Below, piece by piece: positions 1 through 6,503 of a stretch of 21,462 nucleotides of DNA. Position 1 is the first letter of the stretch; each line of letters begins with the position of its first letter. The notes under the pieces are model-generated. The model was not told the DNA's origin, ran no database searches, and saw nothing but the letters and a program-made list of their open reading frames with translations. The stretch spans positions 1 through 21,462 of IMG/VR virus record IMGVR_UViG_3300020474_000147, one strand, 5' to 3'. A program made the position numbers and the translations under genes. The DNA is from a virus.

Positions 1-2
1 TC

Positions 3-125
3 GACACTAATGTCGGAACCCGCGATGGACTAAATGCAGGACTCGTAATGAACTTCGTCAAGAGGGCGCTAAGCCAGATTACTGACGAAAGAGGTAACCC
101 ATTAAACTTAGATGAAACTTTTTAG
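3..125 (+). CDS. C-terminal end of an unidentified protein (partial)
   Basis: A reading frame enters from the left edge and stays open for 40 codons to a TAG at 123-125. Visible residues include GLNAGLVMNFVKRALSQ and the tail NLDETF. I do not recognise the family. The stop lies inside a hairpin (GAAAC 114-118 pairing with GTTTC 125-129) that precedes a TACTAG box, as in most genes of this window, which supports this as a true gene end. An internal ATG could make it a much shorter ORF, but the frame is open to the edge so a longer gene is more likely. Confidence 0.65.
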   Translation, partial: DTNVGTRDGLNAGLVMNFVKRALSQITDERGNPLNLDETF

Positions 126-139
126 TTTCGTCTTACTAG
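114..139 (+). promoter_or_regulatory. Stop-codon hairpin plus TACTAG box
   Basis: Stem GAAAC/GTTTC (114-118 with 125-129) encloses the TAG stop of the incoming gene. TACTAG follows at 134-139. Here six bases (ATAAAT) separate the box from the next ATG at 146; at most junctions the ATG follows directly. Confidence 0.6.
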
Positions 140-145
140 ATAAAT

Positions 146-364
146 ATGACTTTGAAAAGAACTTTTGAAAACATAACAGGCATGTGGAAAAGACGCAAGA
201 CCGTAAGTGGGACAACAGAAACCCACTTTTACGGACAGATTAGGGAAACTATAACCCTTAACAAAGGCGATAAAGTCCACATGTATGAAACCAGAGCCAA
301 AGACCGAACTGCAAAATCACCGCAGTATCATCTTAAGGTTCTACGCGCAGAAGACGAATCTTGA
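146..364 (+). CDS. Small basic hypothetical protein, 72 aa
   Basis: Unrecognised 72-residue protein rich in Lys, Arg and Thr, with an alternating pattern (HFYGQIRETITLNKGDKVHMYE) suggesting a small beta-rich fold. No signal peptide or membrane segment. The ATG follows a TACTAG box by six bases. The TGA stop lies in the perfect hairpin CGAATC-TT-GATTCG at 355-368, just before the next TACTAG. Function unknown. Confidence 0.7.
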   Translation: MTLKRTFENITGMWKRRKTVSGTTETHFYGQIRETITLNKGDKVHMYETRAKDRTAKSPQYHLKVLRAEDES

Positions 365-382
365 TTCGTGGCCTGCTACTAG
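355..382 (+). promoter_or_regulatory. Stop-codon hairpin plus TACTAG box
   Basis: CGAATC (355-360) pairs with GATTCG (363-368), and the TGA stop at 362-364 sits in the turn. TACTAG is at 377-382, immediately before the ATG at 383. Confidence 0.65.
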
Positions 383-1984
383 ATGAACAATAGAGAAAAT
401 ATTGAACAAATGCTCGCACGCAATGAATTAGACTTCATAACCTCTGACGAGGCTCTGAGTCTTATAAAAAACAATAAGTGCGGCAAAATCACTGTGACAA
501 GTGGCGGTATAACTACCACTCCATTTGACACAATAGAGTTACTATTTTTGACAGAGTCCCTAAGTTTCAACCGAAGTCTGGTAGGCTACGCAGCAGATTT
601 ACGGACATTTACCCCAATGTATCAAGACTTTTTTGTTTTAACTAACAGCCGTCAATACGCACGAGCAAGAAGTAATAACATGGGTATTGATGGCTATTGT
701 ACACTTGGTGCTGGTATTTATTACCAGCGAACTAATTATACAATAAATGAAGACGAAGAATACTTCTATATCACGACGAAATTCGACATCTACACTAACA
801 CAGTGTTAGATACTATTAGGAATTTTTATAATGACGGATATTCTGAGGCATGTTTACTTTTACCTACGACTCCTCGATTTTTAGAGGAGGACAGCGAATG
901 GTCCAATTTCCGCAACTCTTTAGTAGAAGAGCAGGCTGTGACCTCGTCGCAAAGGAACAGAACTGGAATTACGAACGATTACCGCAACCATAACCGACTT
1001 AGGCAATGGCTGCATGAAAACCGTTTTCCAAGAATTCGTGCCCACGCCACAGATACCAATCGTGACACCATAGTTAGAACCGAAGACGGTCTTACTACTT
1101 GTGTCGCAATTAAAAAGTTCAAATATACTGCACCCACACAGGTGATACTAAACCAGAATCCGATCCGCTCAACAGGGTGGGTAGACTTTGGTTCGATGAG
1201 AACATTTGAAATACGTCAAGGTTTTTTTAATGACCGAAACACCAAAAGTAAAATCGGTCAACAAACTTTGTACAGCAAAACAGTAACTACAAACACTTTT
1301 TCAAAAAGAAAAAATAACAAAATGTTTAACGGCATTTTTGACGAAAGTGGAAGATACACTATAGCCAATATAGTCTGCACCGATACTGGTGTTGATGACG
1401 AAGAATTACTTCGCTTGCTGAAAAGTAAGGTGGCTACTAATATCTACCCCGAAACTAATAAGAAAGTATTGCTAAATGCAAATGCTTTCTTGAAAACATA
1501 TACTGATGGCCCCCTTGAGGAGCATATTCTAAAACTGCCGGGTATCATAGGCTCTGAACTCTTTTTATGGAGAGAAGGAGACTTTGATGGTACTCAGGCT
1601 GGTTCAACCTTAACCGACTATGGTCAAATTGAAGACGGCGTGTATAAAATACGCTTGTCTCACAGTTCGACTCTGCGTCGCGACAAAAAGATTGCAAAAA
1701 TGAATAACGGTATCTATCGAGTCTGTATAGACTCGGATATGGATATCATTCAATATGTAGATACAGTTTCCAACGCTTTGGCCGAAATAACGGTTGAGGC
1801 AAATAGGGGAAGACTGACTATGGATTCTGGTGCTTCGCAAACTCTGCGAGTCTCTAGAAGAAATAGAACGTTATCTACCACTGACAGCACAAGCGAACCA
1901 CCTACTAAAAAAATCGGTGTTCGTCGAAGTGCTAGAAAGATTTTTGGAGACTTTCTTAGAAAAGGAAGTCTTGAGGAAGAGTGA
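383..1984 (+). CDS. Large hypothetical protein, 533 aa
   Basis: The longest gene in the window. I cannot place it in a family. The sequence is soluble-looking, with no membrane segments, and rich in aromatic and polar residues through the first 350 positions. About the last 50 residues are low-complexity and strongly basic (around SEPPTKKIGVRRSARKIF), ending SLEEE. The basic tail could bind nucleic acid, or be an exposed terminus of a structural protein; both are guesses. The ATG directly follows CTACTAG at 377-382. The TGA is followed by a GNRA-capped hairpin (TGGC GAAA GCCA, 1986-1997) and TACTAG for the next gene. Confidence 0.85.
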   Translation: MNNRENIEQMLARNELDFITSDEALSLIKNNKCGKITVTSGGITTTPFDTIELLFLTESLSFNRSLVGYAADLRTFTPMYQDFFVLTNSRQYARARSNNMGIDGYCTLGAGIYYQRTNYTINEDEEYFYITTKFDIYTNTVLDTIRNFYNDGYSEACLLLPTTPRFLEEDSEWSNFRNSLVEEQAVTSSQRNRTGITNDYRNHNRLRQWLHENRFPRIRAHATDTNRDTIVRTEDGLTTCVAIKKFKYTAPTQVILNQNPIRSTGWVDFGSMRTFEIRQGFFNDRNTKSKIGQQTLYSKTVTTNTFSKRKNNKMFNGIFDESGRYTIANIVCTDTGVDDEELLRLLKSKVATNIYPETNKKVLLNANAFLKTYTDGPLEEHILKLPGIIGSELFLWREGDFDGTQAGSTLTDYGQIEDGVYKIRLSHSSTLRRDKKIAKMNNGIYRVCIDSDMDIIQYVDTVSNALAEITVEANRGRLTMDSGASQTLRVSRRNRTLSTTDSTSEPPTKKIGVRRSARKIFGDFLRKGSLEEE

Positions 1985-1985
1985 T

Positions 1986-2003
1986 TGGCGAAAGCCATAC
2001 TAG
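1986..2003 (+). promoter_or_regulatory. GAAA-tetraloop hairpin plus TACTAG box
   Basis: TGGC (1986-1989), loop GAAA, GCCA (1994-1997), then TACTAG at 1998-2003 and ATG at 2004. The upstream stop is two bases before the stem. Confidence 0.6.
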
Positions 2004-2522
2004 ATGAAATACAATTGCAAAATATGCGATTTAGAATTTACAACAGAGGCTGCAGAAAAACTGCATAACTCTGTTTTTCACAAAAAAGAAATCAAAACAA
2101 AGACACCGAAAAAACCGCCAAAGAAGGATAAACTCCTAGCAACTGATGGTAGGAAAGGATACCTTTCTGGTGACGGTCGACATGTTGCAGCGTTCCTGCC
2201 CGATGGCAAGTCTACTAAATATAAAGACTACATCAAAGGAATGCGAAATGATTTCCCTGACTTCAAAGTTGGCGACAAACTCGCTGCCAAAGAGGTTAGA
2301 AATTTGTTTAAGCACGATATCTATAATACAAAGGATATCAAAGGTGCTAAACTGGAAGTTAAAAGAATTGTCAAGAATAAGAATGGTATTAGAAGATACC
2401 ATTTGGAGAACAGCAAAGTACGATTGACGTGGTCCGAAGGGGTCGCTTTCAAGAGTCATGCTGAACGAAAAATGCGTGACAAACATATTATACTTCCAAT
2501 TAATTTGTTTCATAAAAAGTGA
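2004..2522 (+). CDS. C2H2 zinc-finger protein, 172 aa
   Basis: Residues 3-28 form a classical C2H2 finger: C5-x2-C8-x12-H21-x4-H26, with Phe12 and Leu20 at the usual hydrophobic positions. A Lys/Pro-rich linker (about 28-45) and a basic C-terminal region of about 125 residues follow, which I do not recognise. Single C2H2 fingers are common in archaeal viruses and less so in bacterial phages, so this is a weak host clue. Probable role is nucleic-acid binding, perhaps transcription control. The TGA lies in hairpin GTTTCA/TGAAAC (2507-2525) before TACTAG at 2526. Confidence 0.8.
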   Translation: MKYNCKICDLEFTTEAAEKLHNSVFHKKEIKTKTPKKPPKKDKLLATDGRKGYLSGDGRHVAAFLPDGKSTKYKDYIKGMRNDFPDFKVGDKLAAKEVRNLFKHDIYNTKDIKGAKLEVKRIVKNKNGIRRYHLENSKVRLTWSEGVAFKSHAERKMRDKHIILPINLFHKK

Positions 2523-2540
2523 AACTACTAGTATGACGTA

Positions 2541-2663
2541 ATGTCAAAAAACACAAACGACGCGCACAACCCGAACAAGAAAGAAATTGGCCGCAAGAAA
2601 AAGCGACTGATTGAGGCTAGAAAAAAAGGCTGGTATTACAACCGCCATAATAAAACTGGCTGA
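2541..2663 (+). CDS. Small Lys/Arg-rich protein, 40 aa (possible +1 frameshift extension to 2700)
   Basis: ORF of 40 codons, very basic in the middle (EIGRKKKRLIEARKKGWYY). TACTAG at 2526-2531 is followed not by this ATG but by an ATG at 2533 that reads Met-Thr-stop, and that TAA overlaps the ATG of this ORF (TAATG). The TGA at 2661-2663 has no hairpin or box after it. Instead the +1 frame continues for 12 codons (ETNYNWGIRKAK) to a TAG at 2698-2700 that sits in a hairpin before a TCCTAG box, as real gene ends here do. Either ribosomes shift +1 at GGC-TGA or the assembly carries an indel. Function unknown, probably nucleic-acid binding. Confidence 0.55.
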   Translation: MSKNTNDAHNPNKKEIGRKKKRLIEARKKGWYYNRHNKTG

Positions 2664-2726
2664 GACTAACTACAATTGGGGGATACGCAAAGCCAAGTAG
2701 GGTAGAATATCTACTTGTGCTCCTAG

Positions 2727-2810
2727 ATGAGTTCGGAAGATAACCCCATGCGGGCCTTCCCATTAAGTAAGAACAATGATATCAAAGTTTTGAGTGTGGT
2801 TAGAATATAG
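2727..2810 (+). CDS. Possible 27-aa peptide, or part of a small structured RNA
   Basis: Starts directly after TCCTAG (2721-2726), a near-match to the TACTAG box. It ends in a TAG at 2808-2810 inside hairpin TGTGG/CCACA (2795-2815). This placement fits the window's gene architecture. However, the ORF also contains a stable nested hairpin (GGAAG 2735-2739 with CTTCC 2756-2760, inner CCC/GGG), so the stretch may be a small RNA instead. No recognisable protein motif. Confidence 0.35.
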   Translation: MSSEDNPMRAFPLSKNNDIKVLSVVRI

Positions 2811-2823
2811 CCACATTCATCAG

Positions 2824-3018
2824 ATGAGTAAAATCGAAGATGACGTATGTCAACAAATACAAGACCGTGCCAAAGTGGGGCTAAACAAATATGGAACCAC
2901 TATGGAGCGTACTGACCTTTCTACAATAGAATGGTTGGAACACGCCAAACAAGAAGCAATGGATCTTGTCATATACTTAGAGCGTATCATACAAGATATG
3001 CGTAAGAAGGAAGAATGA
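2824..3018 (+). CDS. MazG-like / phage accessory protein, 64 aa
   Basis: I place the start at the ATG at 2824 (MSKIEDD), directly after a degenerate box (CATCAG), not at the upstream in-frame ATG at 2794, which overlaps the preceding hairpin. The pattern RAKVGLNKYGTTMERTDLS then EWLEHAKQEAMDLVIYLE matches a small all-helical family widespread in tailed phages and related to MazG-like nucleotide pyrophosphohydrolases; the EW-x2-H-x3-E-x2-D residues suggest a metal-binding helix. Whether it is an active hydrolase is uncertain, since it is shorter than full MazG domains. The TGA lies in the loop of stem AAGGAAG/CTTCCTT (3007-3027). Confidence 0.7.
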   Translation: MSKIEDDVCQQIQDRAKVGLNKYGTTMERTDLSTIEWLEHAKQEAMDLVIYLERIIQDMRKKEE

Positions 3019-3033
3019 ATCTTCCTTTACTAG
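3007..3033 (+). promoter_or_regulatory. Stop-codon hairpin plus TACTAG box
   Basis: Seven-base-pair stem AAGGAAG (3007-3013) with CTTCCTT (3021-3027). TGA is in the seven-base loop. TACTAG at 3028-3033 abuts the ATG at 3034. Confidence 0.7.
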
Positions 3034-3348
3034 ATGGAAATCATAATAAAAATGGAAGCAGAAGATGCTTTAAAATTATTGACTGGAAATATGCCGAGTA
3101 TAGAACCTGTTGAAAAACTAGTTCCTATAGAACTAAAAGAACCTTTGACCCCATCGGTTCGGAAAAGTCCTGTAGGAAAAGTAAAACAAGTTCCTTGGTC
3201 TAAAGAAGAAAAAGCATGGCTTAAGAAACAATCTAAGCCGTGTAAGGCAAACGGTCATCATCAAAAGACTTTGAAAAGTCTTTTTGGAAGACACCGCACA
3301 ATCAAATCGATTGACGGCTGTTGGAGAAGAATCCAACGAAATAATTGA
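3034..3348 (+). CDS. SANT/Myb-like small protein, 104 aa
   Basis: Residues 1-50 are acidic/proline-containing and probably flexible. Residues 54-104 start VPWSKEEKAWLKK and end HRTIKSIDGCWRRIQRN. The spacing of Trp residues and basic C-terminal helix resembles SANT/Myb or similar helix-turn-helix DNA-binding domains (WSxEE...L). That similarity is by eye only. Likely a DNA-binding regulator or accessory factor. The TGA is at the foot of a two-part hairpin (GAGT/ACTC outer, TAGTAA/TTACTA inner) before TACTAG at 3393. Confidence 0.6.
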   Translation: MEIIIKMEAEDALKLLTGNMPSIEPVEKLVPIELKEPLTPSVRKSPVGKVKQVPWSKEEKAWLKKQSKPCKANGHHQKTLKSLFGRHRTIKSIDGCWRRIQRNN

Positions 3349-3398
3349 GTCAAAACATAGTAAGTTTAATTACTAACTAGGTTTACTCGATTTACTAG
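3347..3398 (+). promoter_or_regulatory. Two-part intergenic hairpin plus TACTAG box
   Basis: The only longer spacer in this cluster. GAGT (3347-3350) pairs with ACTC just before 3390, an AAAC/GTTT helix continues it, and TAGTAA/TTACTA forms the tip. TACTAG is at 3393-3398 before the ATG at 3399. Confidence 0.5.
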
Positions 3399-3596
3399 AT
3401 GACACAGATGCCAAGGCAAAGTGAGACTTCGACACAAAGTGTGTCAGAAGAAATACAACGACTGGCGAACAGCATATATGAGCACCACAATTACAAGTCT
3501 CTTTCGGGAGAAGAAAAGTGGATGCCCGCAGATGTTGCATTTGATTTAGCAAGAAAATTGTTGAAAGAAAAAAATGCCCGCCTGTCTACTAGATGA
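3399..3596 (+). CDS. Hypothetical helical protein, 65 aa
   Basis: Unrecognised. Residues 1-15 are Ser/Thr/Gln-rich; from about 16 the sequence (EEIQRLANSIYEHH, DVAFDLARKLLKEK) predicts two amphipathic helices. Its last codons, TCT ACT AGA TGA, contain the TACTAG box of the next gene, and the stop overlaps the next start (ATGA). The box is thus kept even where it must be translated, here as Ser-Thr-Arg. No hairpin is obvious at this overlap. Confidence 0.6.
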   Translation: MTQMPRQSETSTQSVSEEIQRLANSIYEHHNYKSLSGEEKWMPADVAFDLARKLLKEKNARLSTR

Positions 3597-4822
3597 GTAA
3601 TATAAACGAAAATCACGGATACGCAGTTGAAGGAAAATTAATGGAATCGACAAAGGGCTATTTGGTCCTATGGTCGATTAATGCAGGTACTATGAGGTAT
3701 GCCGACTTGGTCGCTGTTGCTAAAAGCAACAATTTGAGCCAAGGCAAGATACCAAAACTACGTACTGCAAAGAATGCTTTTGCAAAAGCAAAAGACGCTA
3801 TACAGAACTCGTCACTACCAGTACTTCTAGAACTAGAAGGATGGGATGGTGCCGTTAAGCAAAGTGTAGATGTAAAACATCTGATGAGAGGAAATGAATA
3901 CCAAATCTCGATTCGTCGAGAAGGTAGGATGAATGGAAAGTTACACAAGGAAAGTACACCGGTCTTTAGACTGGAGTTCTCTCCTCCAGATACTTTCGAT
4001 CACGTAGCATGGGTACAAAACTACATGCGCTCTTTTTGGGATGAAGCATACATCAAACAAATTGAAGATGGTGAGGTCGAAAGACCTGTGCCAAGTCAAA
4101 CACTTTGTTGCATACGTATAGAAGGTTATTGGAACGAGACAGAAATCAATATTGATTTAATGTCTCAAGTACAAAGACAGATATCAGAAGCGTTTCAAAA
4201 TACTATTGTTAGTATTGACGAAACTCTTCTAAGACAACATATCAAAGACACATTAGTTTCCCTACGCGGAGTAAACTTCCTTGCAGGCAAGGGAGTATCA
4301 TATGTGCCAACAAAAGTCAATGGTGTAGATACGTCTACATCTCTTGACTCTGTGGCTAATATAATTGCCTCTTTTGCTAGAGGTTACGAAGCAAGCGTAA
4401 ACAATGAAAACTACTATGGCGAAGATGGCAACCCTGTCAATCGCTATGGTACAAAGAGTAATTTTAGATACCTAGGATACTTGGACGGAGAAAGAGAGAT
4501 GCAATACATCCGAGAGGATTTAGGCTCTGACCTTTCAAAAGAAATCACTGAATTCCATGCAGAAGTTACCAAACTTGCTGGAGCCTTTGATACCGAAAAA
4601 GTAGAACAATTCGAAGCACGCATTTCCAAATTGCGTGTTAAGAAATCTAACATTACTAAAAGGCTAGCAAGTGCTGAAGAATTACTTGGTGGAAATATTC
4701 CTGTCAAAAGGAAAATGTACGCCGATGTAAACAACAGACTTCGCGGTCGAATAGCAAATATTCCTATGGCCAATGATGCAGTTACTGCTTCATTAGTTGA
4801 CCTTACGAATTTTGATAATTGA
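3593..4822 (+). CDS. Large hypothetical phage-type protein, 409 aa (DUF6744-like?)
   Basis: Soluble protein with an N-terminal mixed segment (1-200), a central stretch VSLRGVNFLAGKGVSYVPTK (about 222-241), and a C-terminal helical, charged region (about 300-375) likely to form a coiled coil. The central LRGVxFLxGKGVxYVP pattern recalls the 'LR-x-GGVYFVP' signature of a phage family annotated DUF6744, but I cannot confirm this. Start at 3593 is fixed by TACTAG at 3587-3592 and the ATGA overlap. The TGA lies at the edge of hairpin GAGG/CCTC (4821-4834), followed by TACTAG that heads the non-coding RNA 1 region. Confidence 0.75.
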   Translation: MSNINENHGYAVEGKLMESTKGYLVLWSINAGTMRYADLVAVAKSNNLSQGKIPKLRTAKNAFAKAKDAIQNSSLPVLLELEGWDGAVKQSVDVKHLMRGNEYQISIRREGRMNGKLHKESTPVFRLEFSPPDTFDHVAWVQNYMRSFWDEAYIKQIEDGEVERPVPSQTLCCIRIEGYWNETEINIDLMSQVQRQISEAFQNTIVSIDETLLRQHIKDTLVSLRGVNFLAGKGVSYVPTKVNGVDTSTSLDSVANIIASFARGYEASVNNENYYGEDGNPVNRYGTKSNFRYLGYLDGEREMQYIREDLGSDLSKEITEFHAEVTKLAGAFDTEKVEQFEARISKLRVKKSNITKRLASAEELLGGNIPVKRKMYADVNNRLRGRIANIPMANDAVTASLVDLTNFDN

Positions 4823-4841
4823 GGCTAACACCTCTTACTAG
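4821..4841 (+). promoter_or_regulatory. Hairpin plus TACTAG box heading a non-coding unit
   Basis: GAGG (4821-4824) pairs with CCTC (4831-4834); TACTAG is at 4836-4841. No convincing gene starts here; what follows is the ornate RNA candidate 4842-5500. Confidence 0.6.
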
Positions 4842-5500
4842 AAAGTAAATACAACTGATGCCCTTTTGGGCAAATGACGTATCGCCGAAAATTAAGCAAA
4901 CGAGTTTGCTTATCGGCTCATCCTACGGACAAGTCCCTCCACTTTGAAAAGTAGAGAGATTACCCTAACATCCCTATCACCTTGCGGCTCCGCTGCGGTG
5001 ACAACGGGACCTGCATTTCCTTGGCGGCTCCGCCTCGGAAATTTGGTCAGTAAAGTTGGAACCTGCCTACGCACGGCAGTTCCATTCTTCACTGATGTAA
5101 CGGGCCACCTACACTGAACTAACTAAAAGCAAGTTAGTTCACTGTGGCTAATCCTACGGAGAAACTATCAGGTGCCCTACGGGGACCTGACACTATGAGC
5201 CTATTTACCGACACTTGCTAGTTGGTTGCACCTCCTACGGAGGTTTAACAAGCCCTACGGGTCAACTACCCTGCGTGTCTTCGGCTCCTCGGAACTACTA
5301 CGGCACGAACGAAAGTTCATACCTTGAGCCACGGACCTATCCTGAGAGAATCTCAGGTGCTTAAAATATTCTGATATTTTAGCCGGTCCTGCGAGTACAT
5401 GACACCCTTGACCCCCTATGGGAGTTCCTAGTGTCATTTACCCTCGCGGCTGGCTCCAACCGGTTAAATCCGCCAGTTCCTCGGAAAAATAGTTTTACTT
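4842..5500 (+). ncRNA. Candidate large ornate non-coding RNA 1
   Basis: About 660 bases without a credible gene but dense in hairpins on the + strand. Examples: GCCC/GGGC 4860-4871; AAGCAAAC/GTTTGCTT inside GCCGA/TCGGC 4884-4917; TTTCC/GGAAA around GGCGG/CGCC 5016-5041; CTGCC/GGCAG 5063-5079; TGAACTAACT/AGTTAGTTCA inside GCCAC/GTGGC 5104-5148; TCAGGT/ACCTGA 5168-5190; a three-way junction closed by TAGTTG/CAACTA 5219-5268; GAAC-GAAA-GTTC 5307-5318; a junction closed by GGACC/GGTCC 5333-5389 holding two hairpins; ATGACAC/GTGTCAT 5399-5437; CTGGC/GCCAG 5450-5476. CCTACGG recurs five times at hairpin tips. It sits between TACTAG (4836) and CACTAG (5502). Size and complexity recall phage-borne ornate RNAs such as GOLLD and ROOL, but I cannot assign it to either. 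Confidence 0.7.
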
Positions 5501-5501
5501 T

Positions 5502-5534
5502 CACTAGAGCCTCGAAAGAGGAGAGTTGATTGAC
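5502..5534 (+). promoter_or_regulatory. CACTAG box, GNRA hairpin and SD-like AGGAG before the 5535 gene
   Basis: CACTAG at 5502-5507 is a one-base variant of the box. It is followed by CCTC-GAAA-GAGG (5510-5521) and GAGGAG (5518-5523), 11 bases before the ATG at 5535. If the hairpin forms it would hide part of this Shine-Dalgarno-like site. Confidence 0.4.
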
Positions 5535-5927
5535 ATGATTGAAGAAAGAAACGAAATAGTTGAAACAGCAGTTATTGATGTAGCACCCGTTACACCAATT
5601 GCTGAGCAACCAAAGAAAACAAAACCAGTTCCGATCACGAATGATATATTCATTCGTGTATGGAACGAATCTGAATATGTCACTGATGCAGCAGAAGTAA
5701 TGGGTATGAACCCAGCGTCTGCTAGAGCAAGGGCTGCGAAGTTGAGGACTATATTTGCGAAAGCAGGTGTAGAACTAAACTTGAAAAAGCACCCTAAAGC
5801 ACCAAGAAAGCAAAAGAAATCTTTGGTCAATGACCTAGATGAACTTGAGCGACTTGCTGCAATCGCCAATGCGTCAATGCAAACAGAAACAGCAACACAA
5901 AGTGCACCGTCAGAGCAATCTGAATGA
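5535..5927 (+). CDS. Putative HTH DNA-binding protein, 130 aa
   Basis: Residues about 33-80 (DIFIRVWNESEYVTDAAEVMGMNPASARARAAKLR then GVELNLKKHP) match a common small phage protein pattern: a helix-turn-helix in which 'W..s..v.eaA...gm...s.raa.LR..GV.Lk' marks the two helices and following turn. The acidic N-terminus and Ser/Thr/Gln-rich C-terminus are probably disordered. I chose ATG 5535 over the in-frame TTG at 5526, which is only two bases from the SD-like GGAG. It is flanked by the two long structured RNA regions, so it may act on them or regulate their expression; that is inference. The stop is at the edge of hairpin ACAC/GTGT before TACTAG at 5941. Confidence 0.65.
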   Translation: MIEERNEIVETAVIDVAPVTPIAEQPKKTKPVPITNDIFIRVWNESEYVTDAAEVMGMNPASARARAAKLRTIFAKAGVELNLKKHPKAPRKQKKSLVNDLDELERLAAIANASMQTETATQSAPSEQSE

Positions 5928-5946
5928 TACACTTGTGTTCTACTAG

Positions 5947-6400
5947 AGAGAACTAAAACACCGATGCTGAACAAGCACATGACGTAAATTAGAAACTATA
6001 AGACACGCATTAGCACGGAAGTCAAACTGATTTTCTGCTAAATCTAAATCTGCTGGTTACCCAAACAAGTAACCACGAATGAAATAAATCCACTCGTTGA
6101 TTTCATGGGGCAGTTGCCCCTCTCGAAATCTTACTTGACCGGGATAACCAGCACAATTAGAATAAAGAATTCACATCCGTGAATTAAACTACCACCACAT
6201 TAGAACGGTAGTCTGCCTTAGAATTAATTTCTACCTACCCACAACTGGAAACGTTCCGCGTGGCATAAACATCCACCTTTACAAAAGTAAAGGCCATACA
6301 ATACTGTACCACCAACAGTGAGGTAAAATCCTCACAACATTGGTTGGATGTTGAAACCACAGCGTCCGAGTTCCCTTGTGGAACCATAGAAATCAATAAA
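5947..6400 (+). ncRNA. Candidate large structured non-coding RNA 2
   Basis: Follows TACTAG at 5941-5946 with no credible gene. Pairings: TTAGCA/TGCTAA 6010-6041; a long closing helix TGCTGGTTA (6051-6059) with TAACCAGCA (6145-6153), continued by CCC/GGG and CAAGTAA/TTACTTG (6066-6072, 6131-6137), enclosing ATGAAAT/ATTTCAT 6079-6106 and GGGGC/GCCCC 6107-6120; AATTCAC/GTGAATT 6168-6185; ACTACC/GGTAGT 6188-6212; nested CCAC/GTGG and GGAA/TTCC 6239-6263; ACATCCA/TGGATGT 6269-6351 enclosing CCTTTAC/GTAAAGG 6276-6293 and GTGAGG/CCTCAC 6318-6335; GTTCC/GGAAC 6370-6384. These nested helices look like an evolved RNA fold. I recognise no tRNA, RNase P, tmRNA or intron core in it. The 3' end is uncertain; hairpins continue at 6420-6434 and 6444-6457. 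Confidence 0.65.
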
Positions 6401-6503
6401 AGTTAAACACTAAAACTAGGCAGCAATAAACTGCTAAAGTAAAGCGGCTTATATAAGCCCAATAGTAAAACTTGAAACTCTAAAAACATAGACCTCTCAC
6501 TAG
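6401..6503 (+). other. A-rich non-coding stretch with two hairpins, ending in a CACTAG box
   Basis: No ORF. GCAG/CTGC at 6420-6434 and the palindrome GGCTTATATAAGCC at 6444-6457 could be the 3' domain of RNA 2. CACTAG at 6498-6503 is followed by ATAGAC, the same hexamer that follows TACTAG at 8699-8704, where another non-coding unit begins. Confidence 0.4.

Noticed and set aside
134-139. TACTAG as a bacterial -10 promoter element.
   Set aside because: A -10 box directly abutting ATG would put the transcription start inside the gene, and no -35-like partner recurs at a fixed distance.
2794-2823. ATG at 2794 as start of the MazG-like gene.
   Set aside because: It lies within the gene-end hairpin of the upstream unit; ATG 2824 follows a box-like CATCAG and gives the family's usual length.
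4858-4947. A 29-codon ORF at the start of RNA 1 (MPFWANDV...).
   Set aside because: It is spanned by strong hairpins (4860-4871 and 4884-4917), has no ribosome-binding site, and does not abut the box.
5526-5534. TTG at 5526 and TTG at 9885 as gene starts.
   Set aside because: The in-frame ATGs at 5535 and 9906 have better Shine-Dalgarno spacing; 9885 lies within the hairpin upstream of the box.
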